The position numbers were made by a program, and so were the translations under genes. A stretch of DNA of 5,895 bases from Acidimicrobiales bacterium. GTDB lineage: Bacteria > Actinomycetota > Acidimicrobiia > Acidimicrobiales > Palsa-688. The notes under the pieces were generated by a model. The model was not told the DNA's origin. It ran no database searches and saw only the letters and a program-made list of their open reading frames with translations. Location of the stretch: the NCBI GenBank assembly GCA_019241495.1, contig JAFAWZ010000174.1, forward strand, positions 1-5,895. Reading direction: 5' to 3'. Positions 1 through 5,044 of this stretch are shown here, in pieces. Every line of letters begins with the position of its first letter. Positions within the stretch are counted from its first letter, which is position 1.

Positions 1-57
1 ACCCTCGTCACAGTTGAATATACGGCCCGCATGGCCAATCAGATTGGGCAGGGGTGA
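1..57 (+). CDS. Possible C-terminal tail of an upstream gene (partial)
   Basis: Frame 1 is open from the window edge to a TGA at 55-57 and reads TLVTVEYTARMANQIGQG. The alternating hydrophobic and polar residues at the start look like a real beta-strand protein end. No other reading of this stretch looks more protein-like. Eighteen residues are too few to name a family, and the stretch could be open by chance. If real, the upstream gene runs in the same direction as the dehydrogenase at 489 and is separated from it by about 430 bp. Confidence 0.3.
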   Translation, partial: TLVTVEYTARMANQIGQG

Positions 58-415
58 CGCTTGGCCTGTTCGGTCTGCCGGTACAGCCCGAGAAGCCCGC
101 TCTGCAGCAGGCATCGCGGTCAAACCTCCAGCCCGCTGCGCAGCCCAAACGGTTGGACCAACCGAGAACCCAGAACGCCCCGGGTATGCGACTGCGAAAC
201 GGCCTGCTCCACCGGCACCGGGCGACCGGCCAACCCCTCCGCAGCCGCAATGCTCAGCGTCGACGCGGTCATCAGCTTGGCAGTAGGCCGGCGAAGTCTC
301 AACTATGTCCCTTCCGGGCCGCCTCACGACTGAGGGTGACTTCAGTGGACCATACGAGACAGCCAGCCGGGGAGTTTCATTGGTCTAACATCCTGGATCC
401 AAGTCTCGAGGGTAG
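58..415. other. Region with no supportable gene
   Basis: Several overlapping open frames cross this stretch on both strands, but none has a convincing ribosome-binding site, recognisable motif or consistent codon pattern. The dehydrogenase frame stays open back to an ATG at 54, but the upstream translation is rich in Arg, Gln, Ser and Pro and looks non-coding. A minus-strand frame (302-120, TTG start) has fairly coding-like codons, including SIAAAEGLAGRPVPVEQA, and could be a gene remnant, but I cannot support it. No clear -35/-10 pair for the dehydrogenase was found. The only distinct structure is the palindrome at 150-164. Confidence 0.5.
150..164. promoter_or_regulatory. Perfect interrupted palindrome, operator-like
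   Basis: CGGTTGGACCAACCG has two perfect 7-bp arms around a single central A. This dyad shape suits a homodimeric repressor of the TetR or GntR type. It lies about 325 bp before the dehydrogenase start, far for a direct operator. No adjacent regulator gene is visible, so the function is inferred only from symmetry. Confidence 0.3.
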
Positions 416-484
416 CCCAGATGGGAAAGTGCCAGATGGGATGACCCAGATGGGACGACCCAGATGGGACGACGCAGAGGGGGG
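416..484 (+). repeat. 14-bp tandem repeats leading into the adh ribosome-binding site
   Basis: CCAGATGGGA occurs four times, at 417-426, 432-441, 446-455 and 460-469, with spacings of 15, 14 and 14 bases. A decayed fifth unit (474-484, GCAGAGGGGGG) supplies the purine-rich Shine-Dalgarno sequence for the ATG at 489, four bases downstream. Copies 1, 3 and 4 read CCCAGATGGG, a small dyad of CCCA and TGGG around GA; copy 2 begins with G. A period of 14 is not a multiple of 3 and argues against this being coding. Possible roles are a repeated protein-binding site, a structured mRNA leader or a slippage-prone repeat. Each unit contains an ATG, and those at 441 and 450 are in frame with the dehydrogenase. 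Confidence 0.85.
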
Positions 485-488
485 CATC

Positions 489-1583
489 ATGAAAGCCGCG
501 GTGCTGAACGAGATCGGCGGAAAGTTCGAGATCGCCGATGTCGACATCGACCAGCCACGGGCCGGTGAGGTGCAAGTAGCCGTCAGAGCCAGCTCGCTCT
601 GCCACAGCGACCTCTCCGTGTCGCAGAACGGCTATGGCTATGCCATGCCTGCCGTGCTGGGCCACGAGGTGGCAGGCGTGGTCGTCGCCGTGGGACCAGG
701 AGTAACCGACGTCGAGCCGGGAGACAACGTCATCGGCTGCCTGACCGGGTCGTGCGGTCAGTGCGAGGAGTGCATCCGGGGCGACATCTGGATGTGCACC
801 CGGTCATCGACAACGGCACGGGGCGCGGATCTCCCACCTCGGCTTTCCATCGGCGGCCGCCCGGTAACGCAGGTCGCCGGCCTGGCTGCCTTCGCCGAGC
901 GAATCCTGGTCCACCGGAGCAATGTGGTGAGGATCGACCCGGCGATGCCGCTCGATCGGGCCGCGCTTCTCGGCTGCGGTGTCATCACCGGCGCGGGGGC
1001 GGCCATCAACACGGCCGCTGTCCGCTTCGGCGAGACGGTGGCGGTCATCGGGTGTGGGGGCGTGGGGTTGAGCGCCCTGCAGGGCGCCGCGATCTGCGGA
1101 GCCGAGCGGATCATCGCGGTGGACGTCAACCCGTCGAAGCTGGAGCTCAGCCGCCGCTTCGGCGCCACCGACGTCGTCGACGCGTCGGAGGTCGACCCGG
1201 TGGAGGCCGTCGTCGACCTTACGAACGGGACCGGCGTCCACCACTCCTTCGAGGTCGTGGGGACGCCGGCAACCGCCCGCCAGGCACTGAACATGCTGCG
1301 CCGGGGCGGCATCGCCTACATGATCGGAATGCAACAGCCGGGAACCGAGCTGACCGTCGACCCCTTCGCCGACCTGGTCCTCAAGCACAGGGGGATCCGG
1401 GGGGTCTACATGGGCTCTACCAACTTCAAGCGGGACGTCCCGGCCTATGTGCGGCTCTACCTCGAGGGCCGGTTCAACCTGGACGACCTGGTGAGCCAGC
1501 GGATCGGCCTGGACGCCATCAACGACGCCTACGACGACCTACAGGCGGGGCGGGTGATCCGCTCGGTTATCACCAGCTTCTGA
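489..1583 (+). CDS. Zinc-dependent alcohol dehydrogenase (MDR superfamily)
   Basis: This 364-residue protein is a medium-chain dehydrogenase/reductase that oxidises an alcohol or reduces an aldehyde using a nicotinamide cofactor. Its length is typical of the family. Catalytic zinc ligands are seen as C38 (LCHSD), H59-E60 (GHE) and C163. Structural zinc ligands are C89, C92, C95 and C103. The Rossmann motif GCGGVG is at 188-193, and D212 at the end of the second strand suggests NAD(H) rather than NADP(H). The ATG at 489 is chosen because family homology begins at once (MKAAVL) and AGAGGGGGG lies four bases upstream. Upstream in-frame starts add low-complexity, repeat-encoded residues. It resembles actinobacterial Zn-ADHs of the AdhB/AdhD type, but the substrate cannot be told from sequence. 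The gene stands alone and converges on tRNA-Glu, 40 bp downstream. Confidence 0.93.
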   Translation: MKAAVLNEIGGKFEIADVDIDQPRAGEVQVAVRASSLCHSDLSVSQNGYGYAMPAVLGHEVAGVVVAVGPGVTDVEPGDNVIGCLTGSCGQCEECIRGDIWMCTRSSTTARGADLPPRLSIGGRPVTQVAGLAAFAERILVHRSNVVRIDPAMPLDRAALLGCGVITGAGAAINTAAVRFGETVAVIGCGGVGLSALQGAAICGAERIIAVDVNPSKLELSRRFGATDVVDASEVDPVEAVVDLTNGTGVHHSFEVVGTPATARQALNMLRRGGIAYMIGMQQPGTELTVDPFADLVLKHRGIRGVYMGSTNFKRDVPAYVRLYLEGRFNLDDLVSQRIGLDAINDAYDDLQAGRVIRSVITSF

Positions 1584-1604
1584 GCGATCACCAGCTTCTG
1601 AGCG
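1569..1604 (+). repeat. Perfect 18-bp tandem duplication across the adh stop codon
   Basis: ATCACCAGCTTCTGAGCG occurs twice head to tail, at 1569-1586 and 1587-1604, without mismatch. The unit encodes ITSF-stop, and because 18 is divisible by 3 the second copy re-encodes ITSF-stop in the same frame. Loss of the first stop by substitution would therefore add only a few residues before the second TGA. Perfect identity suggests a recent slippage event. Confidence 0.95.
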
Positions 1605-1623
1605 TCCGGCCCTCGAACGCTGC

Positions 1624-1699
1624 TGGCAGCCCCAACGGGATTCGAACCCGTGCCTCCACCTTGAGAGGGTGGTGTCCTAGGCCACTAGACGATGGGGCC
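1624..1699 (-). tRNA. tRNA-Glu (anticodon CUC)
   Basis: Read on the minus strand, a full 76-nt cloverleaf is present. The acceptor GGCCCCA pairs with TGGGGCT (a G·U at 1-72), and the D-stem is GTCT/GGAC. The anticodon stem CCACC/GGTGG encloses the loop CTCTCAA, giving anticodon CTC, which reads GAG. The T-stem ACGGG/CCCGT encloses TTCGAAT. The discriminator is G and CCA is encoded (1624-1626). It supplies Glu-tRNA for GAG codons, and its charging enzyme is encoded in the same block at 2547-3935. It converges with the dehydrogenase gene. Confidence 0.97.
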
Positions 1700-1718
1700 G
1701 AGCGGCAGGAGGAGAGAC

Positions 1719-1724
1719 ATCATA
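1719..1724 (-). promoter_or_regulatory. Candidate -10 box for tRNA-Glu
   Basis: TATGAT on the minus strand lies 19 bases before the tRNA-Glu 5' end, which would give a leader of roughly 13 nt. No good -35 hexamer sits 16-18 bases upstream (CTATAA at 1747-1742 is poor). A second candidate, TATAAC at 1747-1742, also lacks a -35. The tRNA could instead be read through from upstream. Confidence 0.25.
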
Positions 1725-1751
1725 GCGGTCGAGCCCCACCGTTATAGAGGC

Positions 1752-1792
1752 GAACCCGGCCTGAGAGGGGCGGGACTCTGTCGGCCGGGTTC
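1752..1792 (-). terminator. Strong hairpin upstream of tRNA-Glu, terminator candidate
   Basis: GAACCCGGCC (1752-1761) and GGCCGGGTTC (1783-1792) are perfect 10-bp complements. The intervening 21 nt can add an inner AGAG/CTCT stem (1764-1767 with 1776-1779). Neither side has a run of T, as is common for actinobacterial terminators. Placed about 87 nt after the stop of the minus-strand gene at 1879 and before tRNA-Glu, it could insulate the two. It could also be an mRNA or tRNA-leader structure. Confidence 0.5.
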
Positions 1793-1830
1793 ACCGGCGG
1801 CTACCGTGTTTGCTGTGACTACGTGCCGCT

Positions 1831-1851
1831 GATGGTCAGCCTAGGACCATC
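1831..1851 (-). terminator. Hairpin 27 nt after the stop of the 103-aa gene
   Basis: GATGGTC (1831-1837) and GACCATC (1845-1851) form a perfect 7-bp stem around a 7-nt loop, and flanking bases could add a wobble pair and a C-G pair. It lies just downstream of the minus-strand gene ending at 1879. There is no T-tract beyond the stem. A terminator or 3' stabiliser of that mRNA is the simplest reading, acting in tandem with the stronger hairpin at 1752-1792. Confidence 0.4.
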
Positions 1852-1878
1852 GGTGGTTTATTGGGAGCGGCTGCGAGA

Positions 1879-2190
1879 TCAGTCGGAGGCAGGTAGAGGC
1901 TTGCTCTCTTTGAGCGGCAGGACGGCCCCGTTGATGGCCAGTGTGCCTGCTCCGGGCTTGACGCAGAGGACCTCGAGACCGCTGTCGTGCTCGAACCGCT
2001 TGCCCATGGGCGTGTTGTCCGAGAAATCGGGGCTCACGGCCAAACCCTCGGGCTTGGCCGAACCGGCCGGGACCATTGGGTGGCCTCCGCACTCGAGGGT
2101 CAGATCCGAGCCTCCGGCCTTGACCACGATCACCTCTGTGTCGGAGACCGCACTCCCCCAGCGAGATCCCGCCTTCAGATCCTGCGACAT
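1879..2190 (-). CDS. Conserved-looking small protein of unknown function
   Basis: A 103-residue soluble protein with no signal peptide or membrane segment. I do not recognise a named family, though the sequence looks like a genuine compact domain. Residues 1-24 (MSQDLKAGSRWGSAVSDTEV onward) lead into LECGGHPMV at 32-40, with C34 and H37 close together. A GKRF motif at 63-66 is followed by GLEVLCVKPGAGTL (71-84, C76) and a C-terminal LPLKESKPLPASD. The two Cys and one His could bind metal, but this is not shown. The ATG at 2190 is preferred because GGAAAG lies just upstream; an in-frame ATG at 2211 would add seven residues but has no Shine-Dalgarno sequence. It sits between tRNA-Gln and tRNA-Glu on the same strand, with hairpins after its stop. 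The 268 bp upstream hold no other gene, only a possible promoter. Confidence 0.8.
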   Translation of the reverse strand: MSQDLKAGSRWGSAVSDTEVIVVKAGGSDLTLECGGHPMVPAGSAKPEGLAVSPDFSDNTPMGKRFEHDSGLEVLCVKPGAGTLAINGAVLPLKESKPLPASD

Positions 2191-2325
2191 TTGCTTTCCG
2201 TTCCTCGACATCTACTAGGGCGCCTCGGCTGGGGCGCTCTCATTCGGGCAACTCATCACCCTAGGGCAATCGCCCCGGTTCCAGCGAGCCGACAGCAGCC
2301 ATGGTCAGGGTAACCACCTACTTTG

Positions 2326-2354
2326 ATGATGTTTCATTCGTATTTCTGTGGCAA
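2326..2354 (-). promoter_or_regulatory. Weak promoter candidate for the 103-aa gene
   Basis: On the minus strand TTGCCA (2354-2349) and CATCAT (2331-2326) are separated by 17 bases within an unusually AT-rich pocket (about 2311-2350). They match TTGACA and TATAAT at five and four of six positions. The leader would be about 130 nt. Support is only from consensus and local AT content. Confidence 0.22.
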
Positions 2355-2458
2355 CAGCTGCTATCTCGGGGCGCGGGTCGCCAAGAAATGGCGTCCAGCG
2401 TCCGCAGAAAACCGGGTCATGGTCGCAGAGTGGAGCGAAGGAACCGCAGGGGACGAAG

Positions 2459-2530
2459 CTCGGGGGGGAGGACTCGAACCCCCAATAACAGGGCCAGAAC
2501 CTGTCGTGTTGCCGATTACACCACCCCCGA
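2459..2530 (-). tRNA. tRNA-Gln (anticodon CUG)
   Basis: Read on the minus strand, a 72-nt cloverleaf is present. The acceptor TCGGGGG pairs with CCCCCGA, and the D-stem is GTGT/ACAC. The anticodon stem ACAGG/CCTGT encloses the loop TTCTGGC, giving anticodon CTG, which reads CAG. The T-stem GGGGG/CCTCC (one G·U) encloses TTCGAGT, and the discriminator is G. CCA is not encoded (the next bases are CTT), unlike tRNA-Glu in this window, so it must be added by the CCA-adding enzyme. It starts 16 nt after the gltX stop and is probably on the same transcript. In actinobacteria lacking GlnRS this tRNA is first charged with Glu by GluRS and then amidated by GatCAB. Confidence 0.96.
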
Positions 2531-2546
2531 AGGTGGTCGGAGAACT

Positions 2547-3935
2547 CTAGCCTGTCGCCCGCCCGGCCTGGAGGCGCTCGAGGGCGGCGTGGATGCGGGC
2601 GATGGTCCGGTCCCGGCCGAGCAGCTCCAACGACTCCCACAACGGGGGGCCGACCGACCGGCCGGTCACGGCCAGCCGCACCGGGGCCTGGGCCTTGCCG
2701 AGCTGTCCCACCCCGGCCTCGGTACCGGCCGCGACCGTCGCGTCGTGGATCGAGGCCGCGTCCCATTCGATGGTGGCGTAACGGGTGGCGGCCGCGTCGA
2801 GGATGCCGGCGAAGCCCGGGCTCTTGCGTACCGCCTTGTCCCACTCGGCCTGGTCGATGACCGGCTCGGTTCGGTACAGGAAATCGGTGAGGCTGTACAC
2901 GTCCGCGAAGGTGCGGGCCCGCTCCTGTACGAGCGGGGCGATGGGCTCCCAGCGGTCGAGCTGCCAGGCCTGAGCACGCGAGACGAGCTCGTCGACAGGA
3001 AGGGCTCGGAGGTACTCGGAGTTGACCGAGGTGAGCTTGACCTCGTCGAACTTGGCGGGTGCGCTCTTGACGTTCTCCAGCCGGAACTCGGCGATCATCT
3101 CCTCGACGCTCAAGATCTCCCGGTCGTCGCCTGGTGACCAGCCCAACAAGGCGAGGTAGTTGCGCAATGCCTCGGCCATGTAGCCGTCGTCTCGGTAATC
3201 CTCGACGGCCACCTTGTCCCGGCGCTTGGAGAGCTTCTTGCCCTGCTGGTTGTTGATCAGCGGCAGATGGGCGAAGATCGGCTCGGGACCATACCCGAGG
3301 GCCCGCCACAACAACAGGTACTTGTGGGTGTTCGAGACGTGATCGGCACCTCTGATCACGTGGGTGATGGCCATGTCGGCGTCGTCGACCACGTTGGCGA
3401 GAATGAACAACGGGTCGCCATTGGACTTGCGTACGCCGAAGTCCTCGACGTCGTTGTTGTCCTTGGAGACGTCCTTGCGGATCAGGTCGTGGAAGCCGGA
3501 TTCGCCTTTGGGTACACAGAAGCGGAGAATGCGGCCAACGTCCGGCTCGAGGCCCCGGTCCCGGCAGTAGCCGTCGTAGCCGGGCGGTCCACCCCGCTCT
3601 TTCGCCCGCTCGGCGATCTGCTCCGCGGTGCAGTCACAGGCGTACACCGCGCCCGATGCGATGAGCTTGTCGATGGCTGCCGCATACAGGTCGGCGCGCT
3701 CGGACTGGAAGTAGGGCCCTTCGTCCCAGTCGAGCCCCAGCCAGAGGAGCGCCCTTTTGATCCCTTCGGTGTGCTCGGGCCGGTTGCGAGCGGTGTCGGT
3801 GTCTTCGATGCGGAGTATGAACGTCCCGCCCGTCTGGCGGGCGAACAACCAGTTGAACAGCGCCGTCCGGCCTGTCCCCACATGGAAGTAGCCGGTAGGC
3901 GACGGGGCGATACGGACGCGCGGGGTCGCGCTCAC
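2547..3935 (-). CDS. gltX: Glutamyl-tRNA synthetase (GluRS)
   Basis: This 462-residue class I synthetase attaches glutamate to tRNA-Glu and, if non-discriminating, also to tRNA-Gln. The HIGH-type motif is at 11-23 (PSPTGYFHVGTGR), followed by LRIEDTD at 41-47. C100, C102 and C124 lie in the zinc-binding insertion. VIRGADHVSNTHKY is at 193-206, and the KMSKS-type motif appears as KLSKR at 234-238. The C-terminal helical anticodon-binding region is complete, and the length is normal. The GTG at 3935 is chosen because homology begins at once (SATPRVRIAPSPTG). An ATG at 4010 would add 25 implausible residues read out of frame from the sigma gene end. There is no Shine-Dalgarno sequence, and the start lies 10 nt after the sigma stop, so translational coupling is likely. 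tRNA-Gln follows 16 nt downstream. Confidence 0.97.
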   Translation of the reverse strand: MSATPRVRIAPSPTGYFHVGTGRTALFNWLFARQTGGTFILRIEDTDTARNRPEHTEGIKRALLWLGLDWDEGPYFQSERADLYAAAIDKLIASGAVYACDCTAEQIAERAKERGGPPGYDGYCRDRGLEPDVGRILRFCVPKGESGFHDLIRKDVSKDNNDVEDFGVRKSNGDPLFILANVVDDADMAITHVIRGADHVSNTHKYLLLWRALGYGPEPIFAHLPLINNQQGKKLSKRRDKVAVEDYRDDGYMAEALRNYLALLGWSPGDDREILSVEEMIAEFRLENVKSAPAKFDEVKLTSVNSEYLRALPVDELVSRAQAWQLDRWEPIAPLVQERARTFADVYSLTDFLYRTEPVIDQAEWDKAVRKSPGFAGILDAAATRYATIEWDAASIHDATVAAGTEAGVGQLGKAQAPVRLAVTGRSVGPPLWESLELLGRDRTIARIHAALERLQAGRATG

Positions 3936-3945
3936 GAAGAGGACG

Positions 3946-4875
3946 CTAGCTGGCGAGCAGGTCGTGGGCGTCGCCGCCCACCAGCTGCCGGCGCAGCTTG
4001 CCGATGGCATCCCGCTCGATGCGTCGCACCCGCTCGGCGGTGAGCTGCATGGCCTGACCGACCTCCCACTGGGTGCGGGGCTCGCCCCGGTCCAGCCCGT
4101 AGCGGAGGCGGAGCACCTGGCGCTCCTCGTCGGACAGCCGGGTGAGGAAGCCGGCCACCTCGGCCGCCAGCATCCCGCTGGCCACCGCTTCGAAGGGGGA
4201 CTCGGCCGCCCGATTCACGACCAGGTCACCCAGGCTGGTGTCGCCGTCCTCGCCTACTGCCACGTCCAGGCTCATCGGGTCACTGTCGTAGCGGAACAGC
4301 TCGGCGATGGCCGCCTCGGTGGTGTCGAGGGCCTCGGCCAGCTCGGCGAGGGTGGCCGGTCGCCCGAGGCGGACCTCCATCTCCCCTTGGAGGCGCCGGG
4401 CTCGGCGAATCTCGTCACCTACGTGGGCCGGCACCCGCACCGTGTGGGCCGTGTTCTCGACGGCCCGGCCGATGGCCTGGCGGATCCACCAGGTGGCGTA
4501 GGTCGAAAACTTGAAGCCCTTGCGCCAATCGAACTTCTCGACGGCGTGGATGAGCCCCAGGTTGCCCTCCTGGATAAGGTCGCCCAGGGGCAGACCGGAC
4601 CACTGGTATTTGCGGGCCACCGAAACAACCAACCGGAGGTTGGCGTTGATGAACTGGGTGGTCGCCTCGTCGGCCGCGGAAAGCTTCTTCCGGAGCCGGC
4701 GGCGCTCCACTGCGGACATCTTCTCCCCGCCGTCCAGGGCCGCCCGGGCAGCCTGCCCTTCTTGGATGACTTGGCCGAGGCGCGTCTCGTCGGCCTTGGT
4801 GAGAAGCGGGAAGCTCCCGGCTTCGTCGAGATAGAGGCCCAATAGATCAGGGGAGTAGGAGGAGTTCTGACTCAT
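3946..4875 (-). CDS. RNA polymerase sigma factor, sigma-70 (RpoD-like, group 2/3)
   Basis: This 309-residue sigma factor directs RNA polymerase to promoters. Region 1.2 is at about 8-40 (SPDLLGLYLDEAGSFPLLT). Regions 2.1-2.4 span about 75-150, with NANLRLVVSVARKY, the highly conserved GDLIQEGNLGLIHAVEKFDW and FSTYATWWIRQAIGRAVEN. Region 3 covers about 151-228. Region 4 covers about 235-300, with LRLRYGLDRGEPRT at 255-268 and a helix-turn-helix ending ERVRRIERDAIGKLRR. Region 1.1 is absent, which fits a non-essential group 2 or group 3 factor rather than the housekeeping sigma. The ATG at 4875 starts just before region 1.2. An in-frame ATG at 4908 would add 11 residues (MPPQLGLLLIA), and neither start has a good Shine-Dalgarno sequence. 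No anti-sigma gene is adjacent. gltX follows after 10 nt. Confidence 0.93.
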   Translation of the reverse strand: MSQNSSYSPDLLGLYLDEAGSFPLLTKADETRLGQVIQEGQAARAALDGGEKMSAVERRRLRKKLSAADEATTQFINANLRLVVSVARKYQWSGLPLGDLIQEGNLGLIHAVEKFDWRKGFKFSTYATWWIRQAIGRAVENTAHTVRVPAHVGDEIRRARRLQGEMEVRLGRPATLAELAEALDTTEAAIAELFRYDSDPMSLDVAVGEDGDTSLGDLVVNRAAESPFEAVASGMLAAEVAGFLTRLSDEERQVLRLRYGLDRGEPRTQWEVGQAMQLTAERVRRIERDAIGKLRRQLVGGDAHDLLAS

Positions 4876-4889
4876 TGCAATGAGAAGTA

Positions 4890-4903
4890 ACCCCAGTTGG
4901 GGT
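4890..4903. promoter_or_regulatory. Palindrome just before the sigma factor start
   Basis: ACCCCAGTTGGGGT has perfect 6-bp arms around a 2-bp centre and ends 15 bases before the sigma ATG. It lies where a repressor could block the start region, or where an mRNA hairpin could affect initiation. Its core CCCAGTTGGG differs by one base from the CCCAGATGGG repeats at 416-468. Confidence 0.4.
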
Positions 4904-4934
4904 GGCATTATGCCGGAAAAATGACATCGATGTG

Positions 4935-4950
4935 TGTGACAAGTGGCACA
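4935..4950. promoter_or_regulatory. CRP/FNR-family-like operator
   Basis: TGTGACAAGTGGCACA fits the TGTGA-N6-TCACA pattern of CRP/GlxR-type regulators with one mismatch (G for T in the right half). Twelve of the 16 positions are symmetric. It lies in the divergent region, 60 bp upstream of the sigma start and 94 bp upstream of the DUF2630 gene, so it could serve either. No CRP-family gene is in the window. Confidence 0.35.
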
Positions 4951-5004
4951 TAAATTCGGAGCTCTCTTCGCTGTCTCGCCAAGAGGGTAAGTTCCCCGAG
5001 GAGG

Positions 5005-5021
5005 CCGGGACCAGGTCCCGG
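5005..5021. promoter_or_regulatory. Perfect 17-bp palindrome before the DUF2630 gene
   Basis: CCGGGACCAGGTCCCGG has perfect 8-bp arms around a single A and lies 12 bp before the AGGAGG ribosome-binding site. As DNA it suits a dimeric repressor (TetR-like); as RNA it could form a GC-rich hairpin next to the ribosome-binding site. It is the longest perfect single-base-centre dyad I noticed in the window. Confidence 0.5.
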
Positions 5022-5033
5022 CGCACATGAACC

Positions 5034-5039
5034 AGGAGG
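5034..5039 (+). promoter_or_regulatory. Strong ribosome-binding site deciding the DUF2630 start
   Basis: AGGAGG ends five bases before the ATG at 5045. It fixes that start over the in-frame ATG at 5027, which lies upstream of the AGGAGG and has no comparable site. Confidence 0.85.
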
Positions 5040-5044
5040 TCGGA

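Noticed and set aside
416..484. CRISPR-like array
   Set aside because: Units are only 14 bp with no unique spacers between them, so this is a simple tandem repeat.
54..488. N-terminal extension of the alcohol dehydrogenase to an ATG at 54 (509 residues)
   Set aside because: The extension has no domain similarity, includes residues from out-of-phase 14-bp repeats, and ADH family homology starts exactly at 489, which has a ribosome-binding site.
752..1747. 331-residue plus-strand frame inside the dehydrogenase
   Set aside because: It is an Arg/Gly/Pro-rich shadow of the ADH frame and runs on through the tRNA-Glu gene.
2305..3309. 334-residue minus-strand frame overlapping gltX and tRNA-Gln
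   Set aside because: It has a low-complexity Arg/Pro/Gly composition typical of an off-frame shadow and reads through the tRNA-Gln gene.
3936..4010. ATG at 4010 as gltX start
   Set aside because: It would add 25 residues translated out of frame from the sigma C-terminal coding region; GluRS homology begins at the GTG at 3935.
3267..4845. Long plus-strand frames (258 and 293 residues) antisense to gltX and the sigma factor
   Set aside because: They are antisense shadows in high-GC DNA, with no motifs and no supporting ribosome-binding sites, and they are opposite two unambiguous genes.
4873..4912. Promoter for the sigma gene using CATAAT (minus strand, 4912-4907)
   Set aside because: The best -35-like TTGTCA is 24 bases away and no hexamer is found at 16-18 bases; too weak to annotate.
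5027..5044. ATG at 5027 as DUF2630 start
   Set aside because: The AGGAGG site at 5034-5039 lies downstream of it and serves the ATG at 5045.
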